The translations under genes were made by a program, and so were the position numbers. A stretch of DNA of 64,000 nucleotides. Origin: Pseudomonas sp. Lineage in GTDB: Bacteria > Pseudomonadota > Gammaproteobacteria > Pseudomonadales > Pseudomonadaceae. The notes below the pieces were generated by a model. That model worked only from the letters and a program-made list of their open reading frames with translations, ran no database searches and was not told the origin of the DNA. Where the stretch lies: assembly GCF_030690725.1 (NCBI RefSeq), contig NZ_JAUYGD010000011.1, positions 1 through 64,000 on the forward strand, read 5' to 3'. Position 1 is the stretch's first letter, and each line of letters begins with the position of its first letter. Shown here one piece after another: positions 18,752 to 30,300 of this stretch.

Positions 18752-19615
18752 CTAGTGCGAGCTATATTGCACTTTCACTTCCTGCAAAGCCTTGGTACTG
18801 AGGCTTTTAACCGCCTGTTTGAGCGCCTGCGGCGCCAACTTCTCGCGTATGGTCCCGCTGACTTCGCCCAATGGCTTGGCGGGCAAACGTTGCTCGCCAG
18901 TTACACGTAGCAACAACACCTGACCATCGACGAGCAGCGGGGCGATATCGCCTACCAGCGTCGACTCGACCAAACCTCGCAACGGTTGTTCCAACATTTC
19001 TGGCTTGAGGCGGTTCTGTCGGTACTCAAGCGGTTTGCCAGCATTGCGCCAGGTCGCCGCTAGAGCCTTCCAGTCGCCTCCCCGAACCAGTGGCCCACTT
19101 AGCAACGTGATCAACTCGGCGCGCATAGGCTCCTCCAGCCCCTGATCGCTGGAGATAGTCTCGAAGCTTCTCTCCACACCACCGCCGAACTCGGCGGGGT
19201 GGCGATCGTAATAGTCCACAACCTGCTCGGTGGTTACCGGCTCAGGTGTGGCATGCGCTTGCAGGTAATGCCGAACCAATAGCTCTTCGCGATAGGCCTG
19301 CGCCTTGAGATCGAGCTGCGCACGTTCGGATGCATCCAGTTCGCGTTCGGCCAACAATGCCATGGCCCGGCTACTGACCAGGCTCTCAAGAATCTTGCGC
19401 TCCACTTCCTCAGTGGCGAACAACGGCGCCGACTCGCCGAGCGTACGCTCGATGGTCAACTCCAGTTGGGCGCGAGTGATAACGCTATCGTCAACCATGA
19501 CCAACGTCGCGGAGGGCTCGACTGGAACATTTTCCAGAGCCTGACGACTTTCGTCTTCGCAGCCCGCAAGGAACAGGCCTACGAACAAGCAGCTAAGGAG
19601 CTTAACTGGCAGCAT
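18752..19615 (-). CDS. SurA/EpsD-like periplasmic chaperone lipoprotein with degenerate isomerase region
   Basis: Starting at the ATG at 19615 gives 288 residues that begin with a lipoprotein signal ending in the lipobox L-A-G-C (Cys19, followed by Glu-Asp). The N-terminal half looks like a SurA_N helical chaperone domain, with V-x-D-S-V-I-T-R-A-Q-L near the start and a charged helix-rich stretch. The C-terminal half aligns with EpsD-type prolyl isomerases in layout, but I see no intact parvulin H-I-L motif or G-F-H-V-V-K strand. It may therefore be a holdase rather than an enzyme. The gene overlaps the preceding isomerase gene by 14 bases, which implies translational coupling. A start 44 codons further upstream is open but would bury the lipoprotein signal. 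Confidence 0.85.
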   Translation of the reverse strand: MLPVKLLSCLFVGLFLAGCEDESRQALENVPVEPSATLVMVDDSVITRAQLELTIERTLGESAPLFATEEVERKILESLVSSRAMALLAERELDASERAQLDLKAQAYREELLVRHYLQAHATPEPVTTEQVVDYYDRHPAEFGGGVERSFETISSDQGLEEPMRAELITLLSGPLVRGGDWKALAATWRNAGKPLEYRQNRLKPEMLEQPLRGLVESTLVGDIAPLLVDGQVLLLRVTGEQRLPAKPLGEVSGTIREKLAPQALKQAVKSLSTKALQEVKVQYSSH

Positions 19616-20477
19616 GATCGTCTTCACTCTGCGCCGCGGCTTCTTCGGTTTCGGCAGGGGCTTTCCGCTCGATTTTCGCCGCTTGCTTGAGACGGTCGAG
19701 TTCGGCCTGCTTGGCTTCCTGGCGCAGGCGATAACGGATATCGCCACTAACAGCTTCGAATGGTTGCTTGATTACCTGCGGGCCCTCAATGACCTTGACT
19801 ACATGGAAACCAAACGGCGTTACCAGTGGTTCGGACAATTCACCCGCCTTCATGGCGAACACCTTGTTACTAAAGGTCGGATCGATGGCGCCTTCTTGCA
19901 GCCAGCCGAGGTTACCCGCCTGCTTCGCAGAAAGTTGATCCTCGGAGTATTCCTCGGCTAGTGCGGCAAAATCTTCTTGAGAGTTAGCCCGGGAATAGAC
20001 TTCCTGAGCCTTGGTCAGCAATGCCTGACGCTCGGCCTCACTCATGGCCTGGTTGGTACGCAACAGAATGTGCGCCACATGGATTTTCTTTGCCTGGAAT
20101 TGATCAGGATTAGTAGCGTAGAAATTACGTACTGCTTCATCGGTCACCCGCTCACGCAGGAACTCTTCGAAATATCGGCTGATCAGCATCTGCTTGCGGA
20201 ACTCGGCCACCTCGGTCTCGATCTGCTCAACAGGTAACAACCCCTGCTCCTCAATCTGCCCAGCCAAACCCTCGCGTTCCAGATACTCATCCAGTTCACG
20301 GCTGACCCACTGATTGTTCTGCGTTGGCACGCGCTTGAACTTCAAATAGGCGTCAAATCGCTCCTGAGTAACCGACTTGCCGTTCACCTTGGCAATAGAT
20401 TCACCGGAAGAGTCGCAACCGACCAACATAACGGCCAACAGGGAAGTCGCCAAAGCGAGGCGCTGGTACTGCATCAT
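19602..20477 (-). CDS. Parvulin-type peptidyl-prolyl cis-trans isomerase lipoprotein (EpsD/PpiC-like)
   Basis: This 291-residue protein starts with a lipoprotein signal and lipobox L-V-G-C (Cys21). A SurA_N-like helical region (about 25-125) is followed by a complete parvulin domain at 131-233. Its signatures are H-V-A-H-I-L-L, D-F-A-A-L-A-E-E-Y-S-E-D, G-N-L-G-W-L and P-F-G-F-H-V-V-K-V. The acidic C-terminal tail is probably disordered. It should isomerise prolines and act as a chaperone on proteins emerging from Sec into the periplasm. GGTGGAG lies just upstream of the ATG. Its position between a 14,300-residue exoprotein gene and a 2,484-residue one suggests it serves them (inference). Confidence 0.93.
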   Translation of the reverse strand: MMQYQRLALATSLLAVMLVGCDSSGESIAKVNGKSVTQERFDAYLKFKRVPTQNNQWVSRELDEYLEREGLAGQIEEQGLLPVEQIETEVAEFRKQMLISRYFEEFLRERVTDEAVRNFYATNPDQFQAKKIHVAHILLRTNQAMSEAERQALLTKAQEVYSRANSQEDFAALAEEYSEDQLSAKQAGNLGWLQEGAIDPTFSNKVFAMKAGELSEPLVTPFGFHVVKVIEGPQVIKQPFEAVSGDIRYRLRQEAKQAELDRLKQAAKIERKAPAETEEAAAQSEDDHAAS

Positions 20478-20568
20478 TCAATCTCCACCTTAATTAGATC
20501 TAATTCCTTTTATCGCGGCGTGCGATATACCGAAGAATCGCGAAACACACCGCGACCCACCTCACAAA
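20478..20568 (-). promoter_or_regulatory. Gap with two hairpins and a 14-bp perfect palindrome between the giant gene and the isomerase genes
   Basis: Reading leftward after the giant stop codon there are two small hairpins: TCGCG...CGCGA (20538-20555) and ATCGC...GCGAT (20512-20526). Neither has a T tail. A perfect palindrome AATTAGATCTAATT follows at 20492-20505, just before the ribosome-binding site. The elements could slow or process the long giant transcript or bind a regulator of the downstream genes. No clear sigma-70 promoter was found. Confidence 0.4.
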
Positions 20569-21370
20569 TCAATGCGGCACCGACGGGGATGGCCATACAG
20601 GTTCATTCTGAAAGTCTTTGAATTTCACAGCGATCCCTTGTGCGTCAATGGGCATGCCACGCAGCCGAACGACTTCCCCCGTATGCATATCGATAAAGCC
20701 AAGATGACGACGCACAGCGCCATTCTCCGTATCTTCGACAAGGGCCGCCAGCCCTTTGACCCAGGGCATATCATCCATGGCAAGAATACGTGGCTGTTCA
20801 GCAAAATCATCCGAAAAATGGAGATCAACCAAGGGCTGCTGAGACTCCCCCGAGATGCTGTAGTCGAAGCGAATAAGCTTGCAGTCATTCAGGAACAGGG
20901 GCTCGCCATGCCACTTAGTCAATCCATAGCCACAATTCCCCGCAGCAGGCATCTGTAGCGTTACCCCTCCACCCCAGCGGTTATTTGTATATAGAGCCAA
21001 TCGCTGCCCTGTAATAACAGGAAGTGATGGCATATTTTCGGACTCCGACTCGTCATAGCTACCTTCATCCTGTAGATGAAGGCTCATAGGCTCAGGCCAG
21101 CCCAGCACATCAATCAGTTTCCCATTCGTGCTATAGAACGAATTTTCCAACTGAGAAAAACTCTCAGGATCGAACTCATACACGATACCTGCCCCATCCC
21201 CTGACTCTGGAGTTCCCATCCAGAGTCGCTTGTTGCCATCAAAGTCAAGAGCGGAGAAGCGTGTTTCCAAGTTGTGAATCTGAACCGGCTCGCCATCAAA
21301 ACCGCGCTGCCTGATCAGATCCTGAGTTTCGTCACCGCTGATGAAGTACACATCGAATACAGGCATAGAT
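20569..21370 (-). other. C-terminal domain of the giant exoprotein
   Basis: The last ~265 residues follow a final TSP3 motif. They contain strand-rich propeller-like repeats (for example L-D-F-D-G-N-K-R-L-W-M-G-T-P) and a cysteine pair (C-G-Y-G-L ... N-D-C). The protein ends S-V-P-H without a hydrophobic or anchoring segment. I do not recognise the domain. By position it could carry export or attachment information. Confidence 0.55.
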
Positions 21371-24300
21371 GTAGGGTCTTTCGGATCACTACCCAAACGT
21401 ATTTCAAGTTCATCCTCAAAGCGGTCGCCGTCAGTATCCGCAAGATCTTTACGGGTACCGTGCTGGTCTTCATCGCTATCGCACAATTGATCCAAGTCTG
21501 TGTCAGCACAAGGCGAGAAGTTGACCAGTCGTGTCCGGTCCGCTGCCGAGATACCACGCAATACGTCCTCTCCTAGAGTACTTAGCACTTCAAGTGTGCC
21601 GTTCGCATGCTCACTGTTTTCCAGAGCGATAAAGTTCATAACGACACGATGCTCGTTTGCGGGCACCTCGAAGCTGTAGCCAATATTCCATTGGTAATAA
21701 GAGTCACTGTAGAGGCTCTCGTTATGCAGGGTTTCACGCCCCGAATCGTCAGAAAAGACATGAACAAAGCTTACCGGGTCGAGAGACAGGCCGTCATAAA
21801 GCTGTTTCCTCTGACGCAGCCAGCGATCTTCTACAGTCAACTGATCATCGCCACTAGAAGTACTTTGCTGGTAACCGATCGACCAATAATCATTCCTAGA
21901 CATCAAGAGAGGATTTGCTGCAAGTGCCTCGTCGCTGATGTTGTAGAACTTATCCAGGACCCGAACATAGCCCCGGCCATCGGCGGGCACATAGAATTCG
22001 CGACTCACCATCAAACCAGGCTCAATTTCCTGCAGAGGTGTACGCCAGCTACGGCCGTCAGCCGAGCCGACCACTCCACGGGCTAGCTGAGCCTTAGCGC
22101 CCCCCTCTTCTTCGCGAACATAGCCTTCCAGACTCAACGCTTGCTGCAGTGGCAATGCACTACCGTCGCCTGTCAGGTTATAAAAACTAAGCTCGCCATC
22201 ACGCTCGACTCCAACCTGTATACCCGACTCGGTACGCATGTAGGCGTCAACGTCGTTCGATAGCTGGGCAAGGTCATCACCAGCACTCAAAGGATCGGTG
22301 CCATCAACGAACAACTCATCGCCGTCACCACGCCCGGAACCATCAGAGTCAAATTTCACGGGCGAAGTCCCTAACACATTGGCCTCATAAGCATCTGGCA
22401 AAGAGTCGCCGTCAGTGTCGCGATCACGAGGATGGGTACCCAGGTGGTATTCCTCAAGGTTACTCAAGCCGTCGCCATCTTCATCACCATCGGCGGAGGC
22501 TTCCTGTAGCCCATATTTGATCTCGAACCCATCGGGCAACAGGTCGCCATCGCTGTCTTTTTTCAACGGATCAGTCGAGTACTCATTAACCTCTTCACCA
22601 TCCTTTAAGCCGTCCTCATCGGTGTCGGCCTTGTGCGGATCGGTGCCTAATTCAATCTCCTCACCATCGTTCAAACCGTCCGAGTCGGAGTCTTCGCGGT
22701 TCGGGTCAGTCTGGTGCACACGCACTTCATCCGCATCCGACAAACCGTCGCCATCACTATCGCTTTCGTGCGGGTCGGTACCGTACTCCTGCTCTTCAAG
22801 GTTGCTCAGGCCATCCTCATCCGGATCGGCACTGGCGATTCCCGGCTCGGCAACCAGCGGATCGAAGCCACTGTAGAACTCGAAACCATCCCACAGCAGA
22901 TCGCCATCGGTATCTCGCTTCTCAGGGTCGGTTCCCAACAACGCTTCGTTAACATCCGACAGACCGTCGCCATCGCTATCTGGGCGCCCAGGCAACCGTG
23001 CTAGATGAAGCGCATAAACTCCGTCACCCAGCGGTAGATAGCTGATCGACCACCCCAATAGATCCGGCTGCTGGTAAAACTGCTCATATATTGCTTGGCC
23101 ATGCGGAATCTGATCTCCCTGAGAGCCAGTGAAATCGACGAGTTTCTCTTCATTCGACTGGCCACTCTGGAAGCTTGTAACCACGCTGTTATACCAACCA
23201 CCACTAGGCAATGAGTAATAGCGGGTTTCGACTCGCCCATCGCGATGCACGATAACCTGCATGTCGATCCCGCCCAGGTACTCGTAATTTGGCGACCAGT
23301 CTGTCCAGGTAAAGGTCCAGCGATCCTCCTGCTGGGCCACATAAAAACTGCTTCCCGGATTATGGGTAAGTAGGTAATTAAGCGGAGTTATCTGCAACTC
23401 ACCAACATAGAGATGCTGACTATTTGGGGTGACATATACCTCGCGGGTTGGAAATGCGAAATCCTCGGGCAACGTGAAGCTGTAACCTGAGTAGGCGTAA
23501 TAAACATCACCTAGATCACCACTGAGCGGCTCGATGTAACTGTCATCAATCACCAGTGCAATATCGCCCACATTCGTATTGCCATCCTCATAGAGCGAAA
23601 CTTCACGCTCGGCAACGACCTCAACACCCAGAACCTGATGGCGCACTTCAACTTTCCAATCCGCTGTTATACGACGATCAATACCCTCGATAACGAAGCG
23701 ACCATCCGCATCGCTTTGCGCTTCCATGGCACCGGACTCGCTCGAGAACGACTCGACCATTTCGCCGCCTTCGACTGGCCGAACGTAGACATAAGCCCCA
23801 GCTACCGGACGCGCCAGAGCATTGACCACACGCCCGGAGATGGTACTGAGTGGCGCAGCCTCAAGCGGCACATCAATAATCTCTTGCGCAGCATTGCCAT
23901 TGCTATCGGTGGCCCGGATCTCGATACGGGTCGTGTTGCTCTCCGGAAGGCTCAGGTAGAACTCCTGCTCACCGCCTGAATTGCGGGTCTCCAGAAGTAC
24001 ACCGTCCTGCCACAGCTCGACACCCTGAACGATCCCGTTATCTCGAATATTGGCGCGTACTGTCAGCTGGTCACCGTAATAGTGCGGCCCATCCAGCGCT
24101 GCAATGGTGATAACCGGCGCCGTTTGATCGGGGGTCTTCGGCTCACTGTCCTGGCCATCCGGGATGCCGTCGTTATCGCTGTCAGGGTTTAGCGGGTCGA
24201 GCCCAAGCGGCACTTCCTCGGCGTCCGGCATTCCGTCCGCGTCGGAATCCACAAGCGTCTTCCAGTTGACGAGGTCGCGTAGCTCTTCGTGGGTCAGGCC

Positions 24301-27300
24301 CGCATCGGCGAAATTGGGGTCGCTCAATTCGTCGAACACCCGCTTAGCCTCGGCACGACTGTGGTTCTGCACTGCATAGTGCATCAGAACCTGCCGCCCG
24401 CCTGCCGGTACGGTCAGGCTATAGGTCACGTTGTAATTGTTTTGATTGCCCGAAACCGCTGAAGGCTGGCTAGGCGCACCCAGGCCACCGTACAACACAC
24501 CCGCAGCTGGACTGCCACTACCATCAATGCCGTCATCGGTCAGCAGGTAGCGATCCGCCATATCGAACTGCTGGTCACCCGAGGAAGTGGCCACGATATT
24601 TCGGTTGCCGTTGTTATAGAAATTCCCGGTAATCCTGACCTGCACTGTCAGCGGCTGGCTACCCGGGTTCTCGAACGATTCAATAAAACGGGCGTAACTA
24701 CCTTCCACCGGCACATAGACCTTGCGCTGGACATTCAGACCACTCATTTGACGGACCGGATAAGTCAGCTCGCGACCATTCAAACGCAACTGGTATACGG
24801 ACGACTGGCTATTAGTGACGTAGCTGTTTTGAACGAACAGGTACTGGGCTCCGTCGAAAGCCAAGTCAGTCCCGTTAGTTACTCTTCCGTATTGACTGTT
24901 GAGATCCCAGCGATACTGGTTATTAAGGATTTTGGTGGAGCTAGACTGCGTGCCCTCATAGCTCAACTCGCTCTGCGCAATAGGATTCAGCCCACGGCGT
25001 CCCACCGCTATCAATTTAAGATCTCCAATGTCACCCAGATCGACCATATCGGCCAACGAGGTTAACTCGATGGATTTTTCCACCCGCATATCCTGGGCAC
25101 CGAACAATGTGCTCGCGGAGACAGTGAGCTCACGCATAGTAGTGAACACCGACAAGCTGAAGCGGCCCTGGGCGTCTGTATCGACCTTAACTCCTTCCAG
25201 TTCGACTTGGACACCAGAGACCGGCTGATCCAAAGCATTCACAACACGGCCGTTTAGACGCACTTCCGGTGTTTCATGGATAGACACAGTAACTTCGGCT
25301 TCGCCCACGTTACCGTTGCTATCAGTAACCCGCAGGGTGAATAGCGTTTCCCCGGCATCCGGCAGTAGGGCGGAGAACGCCTGCGCTCCACCCTGAGTAC
25401 GCGTTTCGATCAGTTGGCCATCCTGGAGGAGCTCCACGGTCTTGATCAGGCCGTTGTCAGTGATGTTCGCCTTGATATCCAAACTCTCTCCGGGGTAACG
25501 ACGCATGGCTACAAGCGGCTCGATGCTGACATTGGGTGCACTGACGTCCGCTGTCATCGGCTCGCTGTCCAACCCATCCGGAATACCGTCACCGTCGCTG
25601 TCGGGGTTGTTAATGTCGGTGCCCAGGCGAGTTTCATCGGCATCGCTCAGGCCATCTTCGTCCTGGTCGTAGAAGGCGAAGAAGTTCACGACCTTGCCGG
25701 CCAGATTGGCATCGAGATTATCCAGACCCAGGTTTTTCAATCTGCGCAGTTTGTCCGCCGTAGCAACCGCCGCCTCCGTCGAACCTTCCAGAGTGGCGAA
25801 GTGCATAACCACCCGACGTTCGCCCGCAGGAATACGTACCTGGTAATCGGTTTGCCATAGACGGCCGTTCCGATTGACGAAGCTCGTGCCCTGACGCCGC
25901 TGGGCATTACCGGAAAATACGTGCAGCAGCACCGGGCGCGTCGGTAAGGCAGTATCGCGCAGGGCGATATAGTCGTCGCCCGTTGTCAGCTGCGCATCGC
26001 CACTGCTGGTGACTGCTGCAACTTGACTGTCGTTGGCAGCACCGTAATAGGACTGCAGACGCACGGTCGCCACCTGCTCCTGCCCGGTCGGGTTATCTAG
26101 AATTTCCAGATAGCGCACATAGGCGCCACCAACGCTCGGCACCAGAACCCTGCGGCTGACCACCAAATTGTTCATCCGGCGGGCTTCGTAGTGATATTCG
26201 CGGCCATTGGCTGAACTGGTGGCGTGGTTTTGCCAGTGGCCGTAATTAGTACCATTTATATACAGATTAAATGCAGCGTTACCATTGATTGCAGAACCGG
26301 TGGTTCCGTTTACATAGCCGCTGTAATAGAAACTCCAACTCCGATTATTTTCATCGCTGATCGAGCGCGCGCCGTTGATATTCGGCCGATCATCGCCGAC
26401 TTGTTTTGGATCGGTGCCATCTACGAAGCGCTCGTTGATATCGCGCCGGCCACCCGCATCGCCGTCGGCCTTCAACGGATCGCTTGGCGGCATGCCCTTC
26501 ACTTCCCAGCCATCCAACAACTCGTCGCCATCGGTATCGGCATTGCGTGGCAAGGTTCCAGCCAGGAACTCTTCCAGGTTGGTCAGGCCGTCATTGTCGG
26601 TATCGTCCGAAGCGTTGAGGTTGCGCAGATTGTGGTCGACCTCGAACTTGTCTGGCATGCCGTCATCGTCGCTGTCCTGCTTCAGCGGATCGGTGCCATG
26701 GGTATAAATTTCTGCATAGTCGTCCAAACCATCATTATCGCTGTCTGCCTTATCCGGACGGGTGCCACGATTGATCTCATCCTGATCCAGCACACGATCC
26801 AGGTCAGTATCACGGGTCAGCGGGCTGGAGAGGTGCACTAGCACTTCAGCGCCATCGCTGAGGCCATCGCCATCAGTATCCGCAACGCGCGGATGGCTAC
26901 CCGCTTCTTGCTCCTGCAGGTTAGTCAGGCCATCGTCATCGCTATCCAGTTGTGCCTGACCATCATTGGTTTTCGCATCAAAGCCATAGCGCTGCTCAAA
27001 GCCGTCTGATAGGCCGTCGCCGTCCGTATCGGCCTTGCGTGGGTCCAAGCCCAGCGGCACTTCATCGGCATCGGCGATGCCATCCAGATCGGTGTCGACC
27101 TGGGTCGTCCAGTTGGCGATATCGCGGTGCTCTTCAACGGTGAGGTTTTGCTCTGCGAAGTTGGCCGCCGATAGCTCCTCAAGGATGCGCTTCACCTCGG
27201 CCCGGCTGTTGTTTTGCACAGCGTAATGCAGCACTGCCTTGCGACTGCGCGGCGGCACGGTTAGCGAGTAGGCAACCGAATAGTTGTTCGGGTTCGCCGT

Positions 27301-30300
27301 CGCAGCGCTCGGTTGAATCGGCGCACTTAGCCCGCCGAATAGAATGCCGGAGGCGGTACGGCCGCCATTGTCGGTCACGTCATCAGTAACCAGGTAACGG
27401 TCAAGGGTATTGAATACCTGATCACCCGATGATGTCGTCACAATGAATCGACTGTCGTTATAGAAATTACCCAGAATCTGTACAGGTACGGTCACTGCCT
27501 GGTCGGTGGTGTTCTCGAACAGATCCAAATAGCGGGCATAGCTCTGGTCGGCCGGCACATGAATCTTACGACTCACGCGCACGGCACCCATCTGTTTCTC
27601 GGGCAAGGTCAGCTCACGACCGGCCAGACGCAGCAGGTAGGGGTACGGCGAGTCATTGGTGTAATAAGAGCCATTTACCTGCAGGTATTGGGCACTGCTA
27701 AACCCATAGTTGGTACCGTTCTGTACGTTGCCGTAGTAGGTATGGAAATCCCAGCGCTGCTGGTTATTCAGCGTCTTGCTAGAGCTCTGCTCACGGGCTT
27801 CATAGGCCAGATGGCGGGCCTGGATTGGGTTGAATGCACGACGCCCCTCGGCAGCAAGCACCAGATCACCGACATCCACGGTGCCGCCGCGCACCGGCTC
27901 GAAAACTGGACTCAGTGCCGTTAGCGTCTGGGCCCCGAAGCGTGCAGTGGCTTTGACCTGCGGGTCGAGCAATACCGTGCTGGCGGCGACTGCGAAACGA
28001 CCTTGGCTGTCGGTGGTCACTTCTTCAGCATTGCCGGAAGCTTGCCAGCTATGGGTGAAGTCGATCTCATCAACAAAGGTCCAATTGCCATTGGCCTTGA
28101 GTGTTACCCGCACATAACGACTGTTCAAATTGAGGCCGCTGAGATCTAGCGTGCGACGTGAACTCATTGAGCTGTTGCTAGTGCTATTAGCACTGCTAAC
28201 CGGAACAGAAAGGCTGCCTGCGGCCACCCACGCTTCACCAACTTTCTGGTACACCTCAACCGAAGGCAATACGACATTGCTAGTGTTGTCTTGGCTTGAG
28301 CCGATTTGGATACCATCGATGAAAACGGTGCGGCCAAAATCGAAGTCGATGTTGACTGTTGGCTTGCTATTCCAGCCTAGCCATTCATACGCCGTACCCT
28401 GACCTAGATCCACGTTAAAGCCAGCCACGCCAAGCTGATTGTCGTTCAGCTGCATGCCTGAATTATCGTTGTAGTTAGAGCTGGAGTGCGGAAGCTGGTC
28501 CATGGCGTAGCTCAGTGGCTCGACATTTCTGCCGTCCAGATCATTGCCTATGGATATTGCTGCGCCCACCACCGGATTACCTGCGCTATCCAGCACCCTA
28601 CCCACAACCTGGGTACCGGCATCATCGATGATGCTAAAGCGCTGCAACGGCGCGCGGCGTTCGTTGCCATTGGTATCACGCGCACTGACTTCAATAGTCA
28701 GTTCATTACCTTGAGCCGGCACTAGCAGCACATGCTCGTACGCAGCTTCGGCATCGCTAGCGACTTCGATGCCATTGACATAGAACGTCACCGCTACCAC
28801 CCGGCCGTTATCACTGGCATTAGCACGCAGGCGCAGTTGTTGACCATGCACCAGGCTGCTACCTGCGGCAGGCGAGGTCAGGCTTACCTGCGGCAGTTCA
28901 TGATCTTTCTCCAGCGGCTGACTGTCTTCGCCATCTTGCAGGCCGTCCTTGTCAGTATCGGAGTCGAGGGGATTGAGACCGGCCAGGACTTCTGCGCCGT
29001 CACTCATGCCATCGCCATCGCTATCTGCGACTTTGGGGTTTGTCAGAGTATCGAGCAGTTCCTGCTTATTGGTCAGGCCGTCGTTGTCGTAGTCCTGATT
29101 GGCATCCGCACTATTTTTCGGGTTGAGGATATCGGCGTAAGGGCCCTTGAGCTCGATAAAGTCGGACAGACCATCACCATCGGTATCAGCCAGATCCGGC
29201 TTGGTCCCGCGGGTATAGATTTCTTCATAATCACTGATGCCATCGTCATCGCTATCGGCTTTACGCGGATTGGATTTGTTGGCCACTTCCGCGCTATCCA
29301 GAACGCGGTCCAAATCGGTGTCTTCGCTCAAAGGATCGCTGTTATGCAGATCGACTTCGGCGCCATCGGATAATCCGTCTTCATCACTATCCGCCTGACG
29401 TGGATGGGTACCCAGTTCCTGCTCGCGCAGGTTGCTCAGGCCATCGCCGTCGCTGTCCAGATGCTGCTCACCCGCTACCAGCGGATTGAAGCCGTACTTG
29501 ACCTCAAAGCCGTCGAGTAAACCATCACCATCGCGGTCAGCCTGGAAGGCACTGGTGCCATGGGCATATTCATAGATGTCCTTGAGGCCATCGTTATCGC
29601 TGTCCTTAAGGGTCAGCTCGCGCATCATCACCAGCACGTTGGGGTGATAGATGGTGAACAGTGGATCGTTGTCACCAGGACGGCCCGATTCCGTGGGTGT
29701 AAAGCCGAAGTAGACCAACCCGTTGCCGTAGGGATAGCGAATGGAGGTGACGCGATTGTCCGCACGGACGCCACTGAACGTTAGCGGAACGGTGGTCGGT
29801 GCCAGTTTGCCCAATGGAAGGTAGGCATGTCCGGCATAGTTGCTCGAACGGTAAGGCCACCAAGACCCGGCTTTGCCTTCGCCCACCTCGGACCAGCGCG
29901 ACACCGGCGTTAACTGCTCCCAGTTACCGGTCCATACCGACTCGCCAGGCAGACCCGGGATATCCAGCAACGGACCGGTGCTGGTGTTGTAGTTTTCACT
30001 GAACAACAACACACCGCCGAGCTGCACGAAACTGAATACTTTGGCCCGGTTATCAGCATATGAACTATTCCCGTAATAGTCGCGCGAACTGTCGACGATC
30101 AACATGTCAACTTGCGACAGATCGAAGCTTGCGAGGTTGCTCACCAGCACAGGCTCGTAGCCAGCACGCTCGATGATCAAGCGCTGCGATAACTGACCAG
30201 CGTTGTAACGAGCGCTGAAATACCCCACCCGCACCTTGGGCGATTGCAGGGTGATGGTGCCGACATCGGTGGTGCCGCCCCAGACCGGTTCGAATTGCGC

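Noticed and set aside
19616..19747. Upstream extension of the second isomerase-like gene to 19747
   Set aside because: It would add 44 basic residues before a clear lipoprotein signal and overlap the preceding gene by about 146 bases.
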